NCBI GenBank assembly: GCA_964619065.1
Contig: CAZUCC010000022.1
Span: 1 to 64,000 of the forward strand
Origin: JANXUC01 sp964619065
GTDB taxonomy: Bacteria; Acidobacteriota; Terriglobia; Terriglobales; Acidobacteriaceae
DNA length: 64,000 nt
Reading direction: 5' to 3'
Position numbers and translations under genes: made by a program. The notes under the pieces were generated by a model, which ran no database searches, was not told the origin of the DNA, and saw only the letters and a list, made by a program, of their open reading frames with translations. Below, piece after piece: positions 42,575 to 51,526 of the stretch. How positions within the stretch are numbered: the stretch's first letter is position 1; each line of letters opens with the position of its first letter.

Positions 42575-44896
42575 TTAATGTGCCACTCGGGTCTTCGTGA
42601 TAACAGGGGAGTTAGCCTTGCCTTCCACGAGCACCCTATCATCGTGTCTAAAGAAAGTCAACGAATCCCCCCGAATCTCGCCTCGTTCGGCATCAAAAAT
42701 GCTGGGCGATCCGCCCTCCAGCGTGAACTTGTCCTCCACAGCCTCATAAGTGAGATTTTCGCCTGTAGCTCGGCGGTTAAGCTGTTGGATTACGATGTCG
42801 CCCTTTGCAACGGCTCGTTCCAGGCGGCTGGGAGTAGCAACTGATTGATTCGAGGGCGTTTGTTTGCTCTGAGCCAGGAAAACATCGAGTTCCCGGCTGG
42901 TGACGGTGGCATCCGCACCTTGCATCGTGACCCCACCCTCAAAGTGGATGCGGCGCTCGTGATCCGTATAGGTCAAGCGTTGTGCCGTGATCGTGACGAG
43001 GGTAGTTTTGTGGTCGGCACCCGTTTGGACAAGGACGGCCGTGACCGGCTTAGATCGAGCAGTCTCCCCTGTCGACTTCGCTTCCACATCGCCCTCCGCA
43101 TCTCCCTCCGCATCAATCGACCGGTGGTCGCGGTCGAAATTGATGGTGGCTGCCTGCACAATGTTGGGACCTTGCCACAGGCGAGCATCGCCGGAGTACA
43201 ACGCAGCGCCAGAATCGCGCCGTGCTTGCATGCTGCGCGCCGTGACGTGGATGGGATCCGAGGAAGCCAGTAATGCGCCATTCGGCTGTGGCTTGAGTTC
43301 GCTGTAGGTGCTCTTGACGTTGCCTTCCGCGATGGCTTCTCCGGATGCCCGGTCCAGACGCAAGATGTCGGCCGTGGTGGTGAGGCCCTGGCCGGTGATG
43401 CGCGGTGCGCCGGTGAGAACAATCAGGTGGTCAGCGGGAGTGAAGCGTCCCTGCGCAGCAAAGGCCTGGCGCTGGCCGTCGTGATAGCGAAGGTCGCCCT
43501 GCTGCACGATGCTCTCGATACCTCCTTGCGGGCGGAAGGCAACGTCCAACGAGGTGCTGGTACTGACGCGATCAGGCTGTCCCGGCGTCACGCTGGTGAT
43601 GCTGGCTGCGGGTGCTCCGTGCAGCGAGTGGAGGCGGTGCAAGTCATCGAATTGAGCCGTGAACTGGTCGGCGGTGACGTGCGTAACTTGGCCTATGCCG
43701 CTGAGCGGGGACAGCACGATTTCCGCCGGACCGGACGTTTCCGCTTTGGAAAGACGTCCCTTCGTGGTGAAGAAGTCCATGGCGGCGGCAGCGATTTGAA
43801 CTTGTTGCGCGCTGGAGGCGGCGGTTCGTGGTTGAGCTTCCGCTTTTTGAGCGTCGCCTCTTTGGAGCAGCTTGACGTTGCCTTCCGCGCGAGCCTTGGA
43901 CAGCAACGTGCCTCCAGCGAAATCGAGTACGACTCGATCGGCATTGCCCTCGGTATTCTGTGCTCCCGTCGTGACAATATGAACGTCACCGGAAACCACG
44001 GCTTGCCGCAGCTCGGCCTTTTGTCCAGTGAGGAAAATTTCCGCTTGAGCTGCGTTGAGTGCTAAATGGGTCGCGCCGTTCGCAGTAACCTCGACGTTGC
44101 CCTGCCCCAGGATGCGTTCAATAGTGTTCTTTGCGGTAAGGAAGAGCGTGGCGTTCCCCGCCTCCACCTGTTGTGCACCGTGGGTAAGATGCACGCGGTC
44201 GAGATAAACGCGCGGCGGGTCCTTCGTGATGAGGCCACGAGCGGCGGTGAGATCCGCAGCACTGGGACCGGTAGTGGTAATGCGAACCGCACGCTCCAGA
44301 GTCAGCTCGCCGGACTTCGAGTCATAACTGGCGCCGTCGGCCCAGCCGCTGGCAGTGGCAATGCTGAATTCAACTTTTTCGTGAGTGTAACCGTTGCCGG
44401 TTTTCTGATTGAAGACAAGGCCGCTGGTGCGGATATGGAGAGGATCCTTCAGGTCTTCCGGCGGGGTCTGGTCGGGGTGCAGGAGGCCTTTGGGATTGGC
44501 AACCAAGTCGATGGTGACGGGGCCGCGAGCGGAAATATCGCCGGAGTGAGGGTCGTATTCGAAATCGGCGCCGGAGATTTGGTCGTAACGGGCAGAATCG
44601 CGGCCGTAGACGGTAATGATGACGTTGTGCAGCTCGGCGCGGCCGTCCCCTTTATATTCGAAGACCTTGCTGGCGCGGGCGGTAAAAATTGTACGGCCTT
44701 GTTCCGATTTTGATACGGAAAAACCATCGGCAGTTCGCTTGACTTCAACTCCCAACTTGGTGAGCTTGGCGGGCAGGCCCTGCACGGCATTGTGGATTCG
44801 CCAGCGCGCGTAGAAAAAGAAGCCCGCCACCACGAGCATCAGAAAAACGGCGGCCAGCACGATCCATCGCCGCAGGTGCGATATCACGGAAGGCAT
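42575..44896 (-). CDS. LptC/LptA-like fusion protein (OstA domains)
   Basis: A 773-residue protein. One N-terminal transmembrane helix (RWIVLAAVFLMLVVAGFFFYA) is followed by an LptC-like periplasmic part and by long OstA/LptA-like beta repeats (for example VTANGATHLALNAAQAEIFL and GNVKLLQRGDAQKAE), ending in a segment VEDKFTLEGGSPSIFDAERG typical of LptA. Separate LptC and LptA genes normally occupy this place before lptB, so this protein most likely forms the LPS bridge alone. Exact domain borders cannot be fixed by eye. It is translationally coupled to lptB. Confidence 0.8.
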   Translation of the reverse strand: MPSVISHLRRWIVLAAVFLMLVVAGFFFYARWRIHNAVQGLPAKLTKLGVEVKRTADGFSVSKSEQGRTIFTARASKVFEYKGDGRAELHNVIITVYGRDSARYDQISGADFEYDPHSGDISARGPVTIDLVANPKGLLHPDQTPPEDLKDPLHIRTSGLVFNQKTGNGYTHEKVEFSIATASGWADGASYDSKSGELTLERAVRITTTGPSAADLTAARGLITKDPPRVYLDRVHLTHGAQQVEAGNATLFLTAKNTIERILGQGNVEVTANGATHLALNAAQAEIFLTGQKAELRQAVVSGDVHIVTTGAQNTEGNADRVVLDFAGGTLLSKARAEGNVKLLQRGDAQKAEAQPRTAASSAQQVQIAAAAMDFFTTKGRLSKAETSGPAEIVLSPLSGIGQVTHVTADQFTAQFDDLHRLHSLHGAPAASITSVTPGQPDRVSTSTSLDVAFRPQGGIESIVQQGDLRYHDGQRQAFAAQGRFTPADHLIVLTGAPRITGQGLTTTADILRLDRASGEAIAEGNVKSTYSELKPQPNGALLASSDPIHVTARSMQARRDSGAALYSGDARLWQGPNIVQAATINFDRDHRSIDAEGDAEGDVEAKSTGETARSKPVTAVLVQTGADHKTTLVTITAQRLTYTDHERRIHFEGGVTMQGADATVTSRELDVFLAQSKQTPSNQSVATPSRLERAVAKGDIVIQQLNRRATGENLTYEAVEDKFTLEGGSPSIFDAERGEIRGDSLTFFRHDDRVLVEGKANSPVITKTRVAH

Positions 44897-44963
44897 CTAT
44901 AAAGTGTAACGGAAGGAGGGAAGGCCTGTTCGAGGCATGGCGGGAGCCTGCTTGTTTACGAAT

Positions 44964-45503
44964 CTATTTACTCAGAACGAGAGTATCCGCAATCCGGTCA
45001 TGCCAGCCTTGCGAACGTTGATTCCAGAGCACGCTCCAAAACCCAAATCCCAGACAGAAACTGGAGAGATACTTGCTGAAAAACCGCTTACTGGCGCGGC
45101 CAAATGATATGCGGCGTCCCTGAACGTCTGTAACCTGAATATTCAGCGCTTTCTTGCCCAATGTTGCCTGCCACGCCGAAGATTCGCAACCGGCGAAGTA
45201 GAACCAGCGAACCAGGATCACAAGGACAACCCCGGTGATCTGCGCCACGAGAATGGTTCCCCGGTGCGGCATCTTGACAATTGTTCCAGCGATGCCCACT
45301 GCAATGCCGAGCATGAAGGAAGCCGGAAAAGCGACGAGCGCGATCAAAACACCATCAAGAAACATCGCCGCGAAGCGCTGCCCGAAGCTGGCGTAACTCA
45401 ACCCAGCTACCGGAGGAGAAGCATATCCACCGAGAGTGAATTCATAAGCAGCAGGGGAGACTCCCTGCTGGGTCCCGGGATTAGACAACGGTTCTTCTTG
45501 CAC
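44964..45503 (-). CDS. RDD-family membrane protein
   Basis: A 179-residue protein with an RDD domain: FGQRFAAMFLDGVLIALVAF (Arg/Asp pair in helix 1), a second helix, and WQATLGKKALNIQVTDVQGRRISFGRA. The first 35 residues are a polar cytoplasmic tail. RDD proteins are small transport-like membrane proteins of mostly unknown role. It is tandem with a second RDD gene 9 bp away. Confidence 0.8.
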   Translation of the reverse strand: MQEEPLSNPGTQQGVSPAAYEFTLGGYASPPVAGLSYASFGQRFAAMFLDGVLIALVAFPASFMLGIAVGIAGTIVKMPHRGTILVAQITGVVLVILVRWFYFAGCESSAWQATLGKKALNIQVTDVQGRRISFGRASKRFFSKYLSSFCLGFGFWSVLWNQRSQGWHDRIADTLVLSK

Positions 45504-45512
45504 AAATCTCTG

Positions 45513-46112
45513 TCAGTAACGCCGGAGAACCAAAGTCCCGGCAATCAAGTCGTGTAAAGCTTGTTTACGCTCGGTAAAGGCGGCAATGATGTAGCCGATC
45601 AACAAAGTAAGGCCAGACAGCCATTTGGCAAAATGGCGCAGCGTGGCCTGCCCAAAGGAAAGACGCTGGCCCCTCATATCGGTAACTCTGATCCCGAGCG
45701 CCATCTTCCCCAGAGTGGCCTGGCGCTCTGAACTGATGAAATAGGCCTCGTAGAGCCAGCCCAACACCGCGGAGATGAGAGCACTGATGCCAATAAAAGG
45801 CAGCATCATAAGCGGACTCAAACCGCTATTGTGCGAGGCCATCAATCCCATCGGCGCACCCATCACCAAGCGGATCGGCGTCATAACCGCAAAAAGAATC
45901 ACTGCATCAATCAGCACGGCGAGAAAGCGAATCCAGAAGCCCGCATACGTTGTCGCGACCGGAACCCCTGCCAGGACCGCAGACGGGGGCACGGAAACGG
46001 AAGACGCCACAGCGCCTGCTGGGGCCACGGCCCCGCCGCAGCGTGTACAAAAACTGGCAGCCGCATTGACGGATTGGCCGCATTGATTGCAGAAAACGGT
46101 TGCATCGCTCAT
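45513..46112 (-). CDS. RDD-family membrane protein with N-terminal zinc ribbon
   Basis: A 199-residue protein from ATG 46112. The first 30 residues form a zinc ribbon, CNQCGQ-N11-CTRCGG, followed by an Ala/Val-rich linker. The RDD domain has FWIRFLAVLIDAVILFAVM and the signature RQATLGKMALGIRVTDMRGQ. It is partner to the next RDD gene, with 9 bp between them, so both may form one complex. Confidence 0.82.
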   Translation of the reverse strand: MSDATVFCNQCGQSVNAAASFCTRCGGAVAPAGAVASSVSVPPSAVLAGVPVATTYAGFWIRFLAVLIDAVILFAVMTPIRLVMGAPMGLMASHNSGLSPLMMLPFIGISALISAVLGWLYEAYFISSERQATLGKMALGIRVTDMRGQRLSFGQATLRHFAKWLSGLTLLIGYIIAAFTERKQALHDLIAGTLVLRRY

Positions 46113-46168
46113 GGGCGAAGAATATAGCGCATGAAGACATCGTTGGGAAGAGCAAATACCAGGAGGTC

Positions 46169-46325
46169 GTGGTGCCGTTTCGTAAATACATTCCTCTGGC
46201 ACTGTCATTCTGAGCCAGGTCTATCGTGCGAGGAAACTGCTCCTGGCAGTAAAAGAGCTGATTCCTCGCGCGCTACTGCCGCGCTTCGGAATGACAATTT
46301 TGTAGAAATATCCAAACGGCACCAC
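46169..46325. mobile_element. MITE-like element, copy B
   Basis: 157 bp with perfect 12-bp terminal inverted repeats, GTGGTGCCGTTT (46169-46180) and AAACGGCACCAC (46314-46325). It matches the reverse complement of copy A at 2112-2267 almost throughout. No matching target duplication is clear at this site. It lies upstream of the RDD pair and downstream of the DUF4139 gene. Confidence 0.65.
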
Positions 46326-46341
46326 TACCCACCAAGATTGC

Positions 46342-46428
46342 TGTCATTCCGAGCGCGCTTTAGCTCGAGAAATCTGCATCTGGCAGTGGCCGGCAAACTG
46401 CAGATTCCTCGCTGCGCTCGGAATGACA
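46342..46428. repeat. 87-bp palindromic element, GTCATTCCGAGC family
   Basis: TGTCATTCCGAGCGC (46342-46356) and GCGCTCGGAATGACA (46414-46428) are perfect 15-bp inverted ends. The interior shares AAATCTGCATCTGGCAGTG-like text with the MITE-like copies. It is placed 17 bp after copy B, forming a small cluster of repeats. Confidence 0.65.
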
Positions 46429-46459
46429 AATCGAGTTGCGATGTCACAACACGGGACGG

Positions 46460-48610
46460 CTAAAAATGCTCGTCCAAGTCGATACCCTCAATGAGCCGGT
46501 CCAGTTCTGCTTGCGCTTGATTGCGTTGCGCCTGCACGTCTTCCACCCCTTTGCGCAGCGTTGCCAGCCGGTCTTCCTGACTATCGAGTTGATGCGTGTA
46601 CCGGGTGAGCAGCGCTTTTTCCTCGGTACTACCTTTCAAGGCTTTCATGTTTTCGCGGATCCGCGCTTGGTCATCCCCGATCTGTTTGATCTCCCCATTG
46701 TGCTGCTTGATCTGCGCATCGAAACCGCTGACTTTTTCCTTTTGCGCTAGCACGGCGTCAAACGCCTTCTTCAGAGCTGGCGTCAGGCGGTTCTGGTCCA
46801 CAAGAAGCTTGACTTGGTCGTCTTCCAGATCCGAGAGTTCGGTAGTTGCGCCCAGGGAATGGGACTCTTCGACGGAAAGCTCAGTGGTCTTCCCTGCATC
46901 CACGTTGACCCGAAAGCGGTGGAACGAAGCCGTGGTCTCTTCCGGCTTGGGCGTGTTGGCGCTGAGCTTCCAACCCGCGCTCTCCTGGGAAGGGTGTTCC
47001 ACGATAACGGTGCGCGATTTGGAGTCGGCGTTGCGCAGGGCGTACTTCGTGTTCTTGCGCTCTTCCCGGATCAGCGTCATGTTGCCCTTCACGATACGCA
47101 CACTTGTGTACGGACTGGTACTGGAGTCGTCGAGCGTCTTGACGTGGATGGCGGAATCGCCCGCGTAGGACAGAAGCCGGCGCTCATCGGGATGCAGTAC
47201 CTCCAGAACTCCTTCGCCCGCGAACGTGTTGCCCTCGATGATGTTGAAGCTGCCGGAATCGAGAATCTGGCCGCTGGTGTTCTTGATCCAGAGAGCTAGC
47301 AGCGGTACTGTCTCCGCGTTCCACAGCGTGACTTTCTCCGCTTCCACATGAGCCTGCACAATTGGCACCAGCGCGGACTGGTTCTGCCCGATGGTCAGCG
47401 GCTGCTTAAGGTCGTACTCGAAGAAGTCTCCGATGGATTTGCCTTCGACTTCGACGGGCTGCGCTTCGGCGGTCGCCTCGACTTCCACTGTTTGGAGTGC
47501 GCTGTCAGTGTTCCTGCCGTTCTGAGCGCTAGGGGAGGCCGGTGGAGGCGCTGAAGCTACGATCCCGCCGGCGATACCGCCTCCCGAACCTGAACCAATA
47601 CCACGACCGTTTCCATTGGCAGTCACAACCATTGCCAATCCCTTCCCTTCTTCCACCGTAGCCTCGTGCGACTGCGGAGTGAGTTGGACGGACTGTGGCA
47701 GGGGAATCTCTGGCCGCCGCGCATAAAACGGCTGCGATATGTTCTGCACAAAGGACTGCGGCGCTCCCGCTACTAGCGAAAGATGAACGTCCTTCCAGTC
47801 TTCGCCAATGGTGTTATCCACAATTGCCCAGCCTTGCAACAGAGGGCTCCCATGGGGTTTCGACGAAGCTTCGTCGGGCAGGATGATGCGGTACGTGCTC
47901 TTCCAGATGGGAACCTCACTGATGTAGCTGACAAAAATATTGCGCTCACCCGTGCCTGTAGCCGTGATCGTCATTTGCCGGAGATCGCGGGCGCGCGACG
48001 ATCCTACGAGGTCGAGATAGCGCCCGACTTCGCCCGTGAGTTCACGGTCCACCAGATGCACGGAGACCGCCGGGCTCAGTACAAAGCTGCGCATCTCGCC
48101 CGCGTCGGTGACGATAGCGAATTCCGTGGTTTCATAAAGATCCTCGCCTTTCGCATTTTGATGTTTCACTTTCTCTACGCTTAAGAGCTTGCCGGTGGAG
48201 CTTGTGGTTCCACTACGCACATCCACACGCGAGCCCCGCATAGCGCTAAGGAAGTCATCTCGACCCACATCCTCGCCAAAGGGCAGGCGCAGTGTTTTGA
48301 GGCGCTCTCCCAGCGGCGCGATGGAGTTGTAGCGTACGGAGGAAATTCGCCCTTCGCCGAGATCGACCACGGTCAGCGACTTGAGCACATCGTTGAGCTG
48401 CGCGGTGGTGAAGTCGATGTTGAGTTCCTGCGTACCTTGAACGTGCGCGGAATGCTCGAAATATCCGACGCCATTCTTATAGAGCACGACACGCTTGACG
48501 GGCAGGCGGCCAGAATCGCGGGTTTGGGCATGGGCGCTAAAAGTAAGTCCCGTTGTGAACGCAATGTTGAGCAAGATGGTTAGCAAGATCGAAGCAAGTT
48601 GGCGCGGCAT
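46460..48610 (-). CDS. Exported DUF4139-domain protein
   Basis: A 716-residue protein with a signal peptide (ILLTILLNIAFTTGLTFSAHAQ) and GGAGG before ATG 48610. The start of the mature part, LPVKRVVLYKNGVGYFEHSA, and the middle part (ISEVPIWKSTYRIIL, GWAIVDNTIGEDWKDVHLSL) are typical of the DUF4139/mucoidy-inhibitor-like family. A glycine-rich insert lies at about 345-360. The last 120 residues are a charged coiled coil (FDAQIKQHNGEIKQIGDD). The role is unknown, probably cell-envelope related. Confidence 0.78.
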   Translation of the reverse strand: MPRQLASILLTILLNIAFTTGLTFSAHAQTRDSGRLPVKRVVLYKNGVGYFEHSAHVQGTQELNIDFTTAQLNDVLKSLTVVDLGEGRISSVRYNSIAPLGERLKTLRLPFGEDVGRDDFLSAMRGSRVDVRSGTTSSTGKLLSVEKVKHQNAKGEDLYETTEFAIVTDAGEMRSFVLSPAVSVHLVDRELTGEVGRYLDLVGSSRARDLRQMTITATGTGERNIFVSYISEVPIWKSTYRIILPDEASSKPHGSPLLQGWAIVDNTIGEDWKDVHLSLVAGAPQSFVQNISQPFYARRPEIPLPQSVQLTPQSHEATVEEGKGLAMVVTANGNGRGIGSGSGGGIAGGIVASAPPPASPSAQNGRNTDSALQTVEVEATAEAQPVEVEGKSIGDFFEYDLKQPLTIGQNQSALVPIVQAHVEAEKVTLWNAETVPLLALWIKNTSGQILDSGSFNIIEGNTFAGEGVLEVLHPDERRLLSYAGDSAIHVKTLDDSSTSPYTSVRIVKGNMTLIREERKNTKYALRNADSKSRTVIVEHPSQESAGWKLSANTPKPEETTASFHRFRVNVDAGKTTELSVEESHSLGATTELSDLEDDQVKLLVDQNRLTPALKKAFDAVLAQKEKVSGFDAQIKQHNGEIKQIGDDQARIRENMKALKGSTEEKALLTRYTHQLDSQEDRLATLRKGVEDVQAQRNQAQAELDRLIEGIDLDEHF

Positions 48611-48693
48611 GAGTTTCCTCCCTGACAGGGTCTGATGCTAAGAACGGAACGGGGTTGGCCGGAAATGTTGCGTGATTTTTCTAAACATTGTGG

Positions 48694-49746
48694 CTAATGG
48701 TGATGGACAATGGATGTGCTCTCAATGTTCCAGAGTGCGATTGCTCCTTGGGGACCGGCGGCCCAGCCTACTTTCGAACCCGGGAAGGTGATGACGTTCA
48801 AGTATGTGTCGTTCAAGGGTGCCCATCGGCCATCGTGCGTAAGGCTGTAAATACCGCTGGGACCTGCCGCCATGGCTGAGTTCGGGAAGCCTTTCGCATC
48901 GGGAACCAACACGACCGAGGACAGAAAGTGCCCTTTCACCTCGCTTGCGCCGGCGGCCCGCCAAGTCTTGCCTCCATCGCTGGTGACCAAGGGATTGGGA
49001 AAGGCGGCGTCGGGCTGCTGATAGTCGCCTCCAACAGCGATGCCGTGCTTCGCGTCACGAAATGTAATGGAGAAAATGCCGGTGGACGCATTGTGAGGCT
49101 GCGCGGGGGTATTGGCCACATCCCACGTTTTTCCACGATCTGCGGACCGAAACACCCGGGCGACGGACGCACCACCCGTCGCGAACCAAGCGTTGTCGCC
49201 GCCCTCCACGGCGAGACAGGAATTGCTGGCCGCGAATGCTCCTTCGCCGGGCAGCGCCGGAGGCAGTTTCGTCTGTGGAATGCGTTGCCAGGTTGCGCCG
49301 CCATCGTCCGTGATGAAGAGCATGAAGTGACCGTCGACTGGATCACCCACGAGAATGCCGTGCTTCGTGTCCCAGAAGGCGATGGCATCGAAAAATGCGC
49401 CTGGGGTCTTTTCTTCGAGAACCAGGTTCCAGTGCTGGCCAGCGTCGGTGGTGCGATAAAGACGAGCTTGGCCTTTTTCGGCGGGGCCGGAGCCCATAAT
49501 GAGGGCGATTGTTGCACTGAACGCGTGGATGCCCCGAAAATCAAGCCCTGTCGCGCCAGGAACAGGCAGGAGACTCCAGGTCTTGCCGCTGTCCGTGGTG
49601 CGAATGACCGTTCCGTTCGTTCCGCTCGCCCAAACGATGCTCTCGTTGACCGCGCTGAGCCCACGGAAGCTGGCGGTGGTGGGTACGGGAACGGTGTGCC
49701 AGTGCGCCCCGATGGCCGCGAGGAACAGTGCGAGAACAGCTTTCAT
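48694..49746 (-). CDS. Exported YCF48/BNR-type beta-propeller protein
   Basis: A 350-residue protein with a short hydrophobic start (MKAVLALFLAAIGAHWHTV). It carries repeated TTDSGKTWSLL, TTDAGQHWNLV, TDDGGATWQRI, SADRGKTWDVA and TSDGGKTWRAA elements, the Asp-box signature of YCF48-like and sialidase-type propellers. Relatives include plant and cyanobacterial photosystem assembly factors, but that role does not apply here. The start overlaps the recJ stop by 4 bp. Confidence 0.75.
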   Translation of the reverse strand: MKAVLALFLAAIGAHWHTVPVPTTASFRGLSAVNESIVWASGTNGTVIRTTDSGKTWSLLPVPGATGLDFRGIHAFSATIALIMGSGPAEKGQARLYRTTDAGQHWNLVLEEKTPGAFFDAIAFWDTKHGILVGDPVDGHFMLFITDDGGATWQRIPQTKLPPALPGEGAFAASNSCLAVEGGDNAWFATGGASVARVFRSADRGKTWDVANTPAQPHNASTGIFSITFRDAKHGIAVGGDYQQPDAAFPNPLVTSDGGKTWRAAGASEVKGHFLSSVVLVPDAKGFPNSAMAAGPSGIYSLTHDGRWAPLNDTYLNVITFPGSKVGWAAGPQGAIALWNIESTSIVHHH

Positions 49747-51524
49747 GCCACCGATTCTACGCTGCTCGAATTGTTCATCTTGTGGAAGTCGCGCAAGCTG
49801 AGTTCCAGGCCGCCAAAGTCAGGGTGGTCGTTGTGAGTTAGCGTGTAGGCAACGCCCAGTATGTCACCGGCAAGGAGTTGGGCTTGCGCGGTGCGTTCCG
49901 CGAGACGCCATCCCATGGCTTTGTAGGAGCGCTTACCTGTGGCACTGGACGACAGCTTTAGGCTGATGTGCTTTTCCTTGATGATGCGCGGGGGGACGTC
50001 CAATCTTACATCGTGAGCCACAAACACAGGCTCCGGATTGCCTATGCCGAAGGGTTCGAGACGCTGCAGAATCTGGAAGAGTTCGTCGGTCACGAACTGG
50101 AGCGGCAGTTCGGCGTGGATATCCACGATCGGTTCGAAGTCGGCCTCGGTCAAACGCTGGCGGGCATAGATATCGAGACGCTGGCGAAGTTCCGGTACGC
50201 GGCTGGCGGGAAGCGCGAATCCGCAAGCGTGGGCATGCCCTCCGAAGCGGGTAAACAGTTCGGCGCAAGATTCGATGCCGTTCAGCAGGTGAAATGCTCG
50301 AATGGAGCGGCCCGAGCCGTGCGCTTCACCATTCTCAAGAGAAATCACCAACGTAGGACGGAAGTGGCGTTCAACAATCCGCGTAGCAGTAATCCCGATG
50401 ACTCCGCGATGCCAACCGTTTCCATCGACGACGATGCAATACGTATCGCGCAGCGCAGGCTCCTCTTCGAGACGCTGTTCGATGGCATCCAGGACTTTGC
50501 GTTCCGCGTCCTGGCGCTCACCGTTGAGTTGGTCGAGGCGGCCAGCAATTTCACGAGCCTGCACAACGTCTTTCGTGCCGAAGAGGTCGATTACGCTGCG
50601 AGCGACATCCATGCGGCCAGCGGCATTGATACGCGGCGCAATGCGAAACGCAATGTCGGTAGCGGTAAGTGGACGTTTGCCATCAAGCTTCGCGACTTCG
50701 AAGAGCGCCTTCAGGCCGGCGTTCACCGGGTTCCGTAGTCCCGCCAGTCCCAGCTTCGCAAAGACGCGATTCTCTCCGGTGAGCGGCACCGCATCTGCGA
50801 TCGTGGCGATGGCGGCGATTTTCAGGAACGATGGCAGCAAGCGCTCGCGGCCTTCCTTCTCCAGCAGAGCCTGCGCTAATTTGAAGGCCACGCCCGCACC
50901 ACAGAGTTCCTTCGTAGGGTAGGAACATCCAGCTTGATTTGGGTTGAGAACAGCATAGGCACGGGGCACGCCATCCGGACCGGGCAGATGGTGGTCGGTA
51001 ACGATCAGATCGAGCCCCAGGCGGCGTGCAGTCTCAGCGGCGGCAAATGCGCGAATGCCGGTATCGACACTAATGATCAGCCGTACGCCTGCGGCAGCGG
51101 CCTGCTCGATGATGTCGTCCTTCATGCCGTAGCCGTCACGGATCCGGTGTGGCACGTGAAAATCAGCAGTTCCACCGAGAAGCTCAATCGCAGTTTTCAG
51201 GATGACGATCGCGGTCGTGCCATCAACATCGTAATCGCCGTAGATCAGGATGTCTTCTTTGCGCTGGATGGCAGCGTCGAGACGGGCAACGGCGACCGTC
51301 ATTCCCAGCATGGTGTAAGGGGAGTGCAGATGGTCGAGCGAAGGATTCAGTAAACGGGCCGCCTCTTCCACAGTAGTCACGCCCCGCGCAAGCAGAAGTT
51401 GGGCCAGTATCTTCGCTGTCTCGACGCTGGCCGGTCCACCAGCGCGGAACTCCGGGAGATCACGAAGTTGCACAGCCAACGCGGCGGTCTGCGCAGGGTC
51501 GGAGGATTGGAGGAGCCAGCGCAT
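49743..51524 (-). CDS. recJ: Single-stranded-DNA exonuclease RecJ
   Basis: A 593-residue DHH-family nuclease that degrades single-stranded DNA 5' to 3' in recombination and mismatch repair. Motifs: IYGDYDVDGTTA, ISVDTGIRAF, VTDHHLPG (DHH), the DHHA1 region with GGHAHACGFAL, and the C-terminal OB-like part with EPFGIGNPEPVF. It follows the aldehyde dehydrogenase by 2 bp and overlaps the propeller gene, so the three are one transcript with truA upstream. Confidence 0.94.
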   Translation of the reverse strand: MRWLLQSSDPAQTAALAVQLRDLPEFRAGGPASVETAKILAQLLLARGVTTVEEAARLLNPSLDHLHSPYTMLGMTVAVARLDAAIQRKEDILIYGDYDVDGTTAIVILKTAIELLGGTADFHVPHRIRDGYGMKDDIIEQAAAAGVRLIISVDTGIRAFAAAETARRLGLDLIVTDHHLPGPDGVPRAYAVLNPNQAGCSYPTKELCGAGVAFKLAQALLEKEGRERLLPSFLKIAAIATIADAVPLTGENRVFAKLGLAGLRNPVNAGLKALFEVAKLDGKRPLTATDIAFRIAPRINAAGRMDVARSVIDLFGTKDVVQAREIAGRLDQLNGERQDAERKVLDAIEQRLEEEPALRDTYCIVVDGNGWHRGVIGITATRIVERHFRPTLVISLENGEAHGSGRSIRAFHLLNGIESCAELFTRFGGHAHACGFALPASRVPELRQRLDIYARQRLTEADFEPIVDIHAELPLQFVTDELFQILQRLEPFGIGNPEPVFVAHDVRLDVPPRIIKEKHISLKLSSSATGKRSYKAMGWRLAERTAQAQLLAGDILGVAYTLTHNDHPDFGGLELSLRDFHKMNNSSSVESVA

Positions 51525-51526
51525 AA

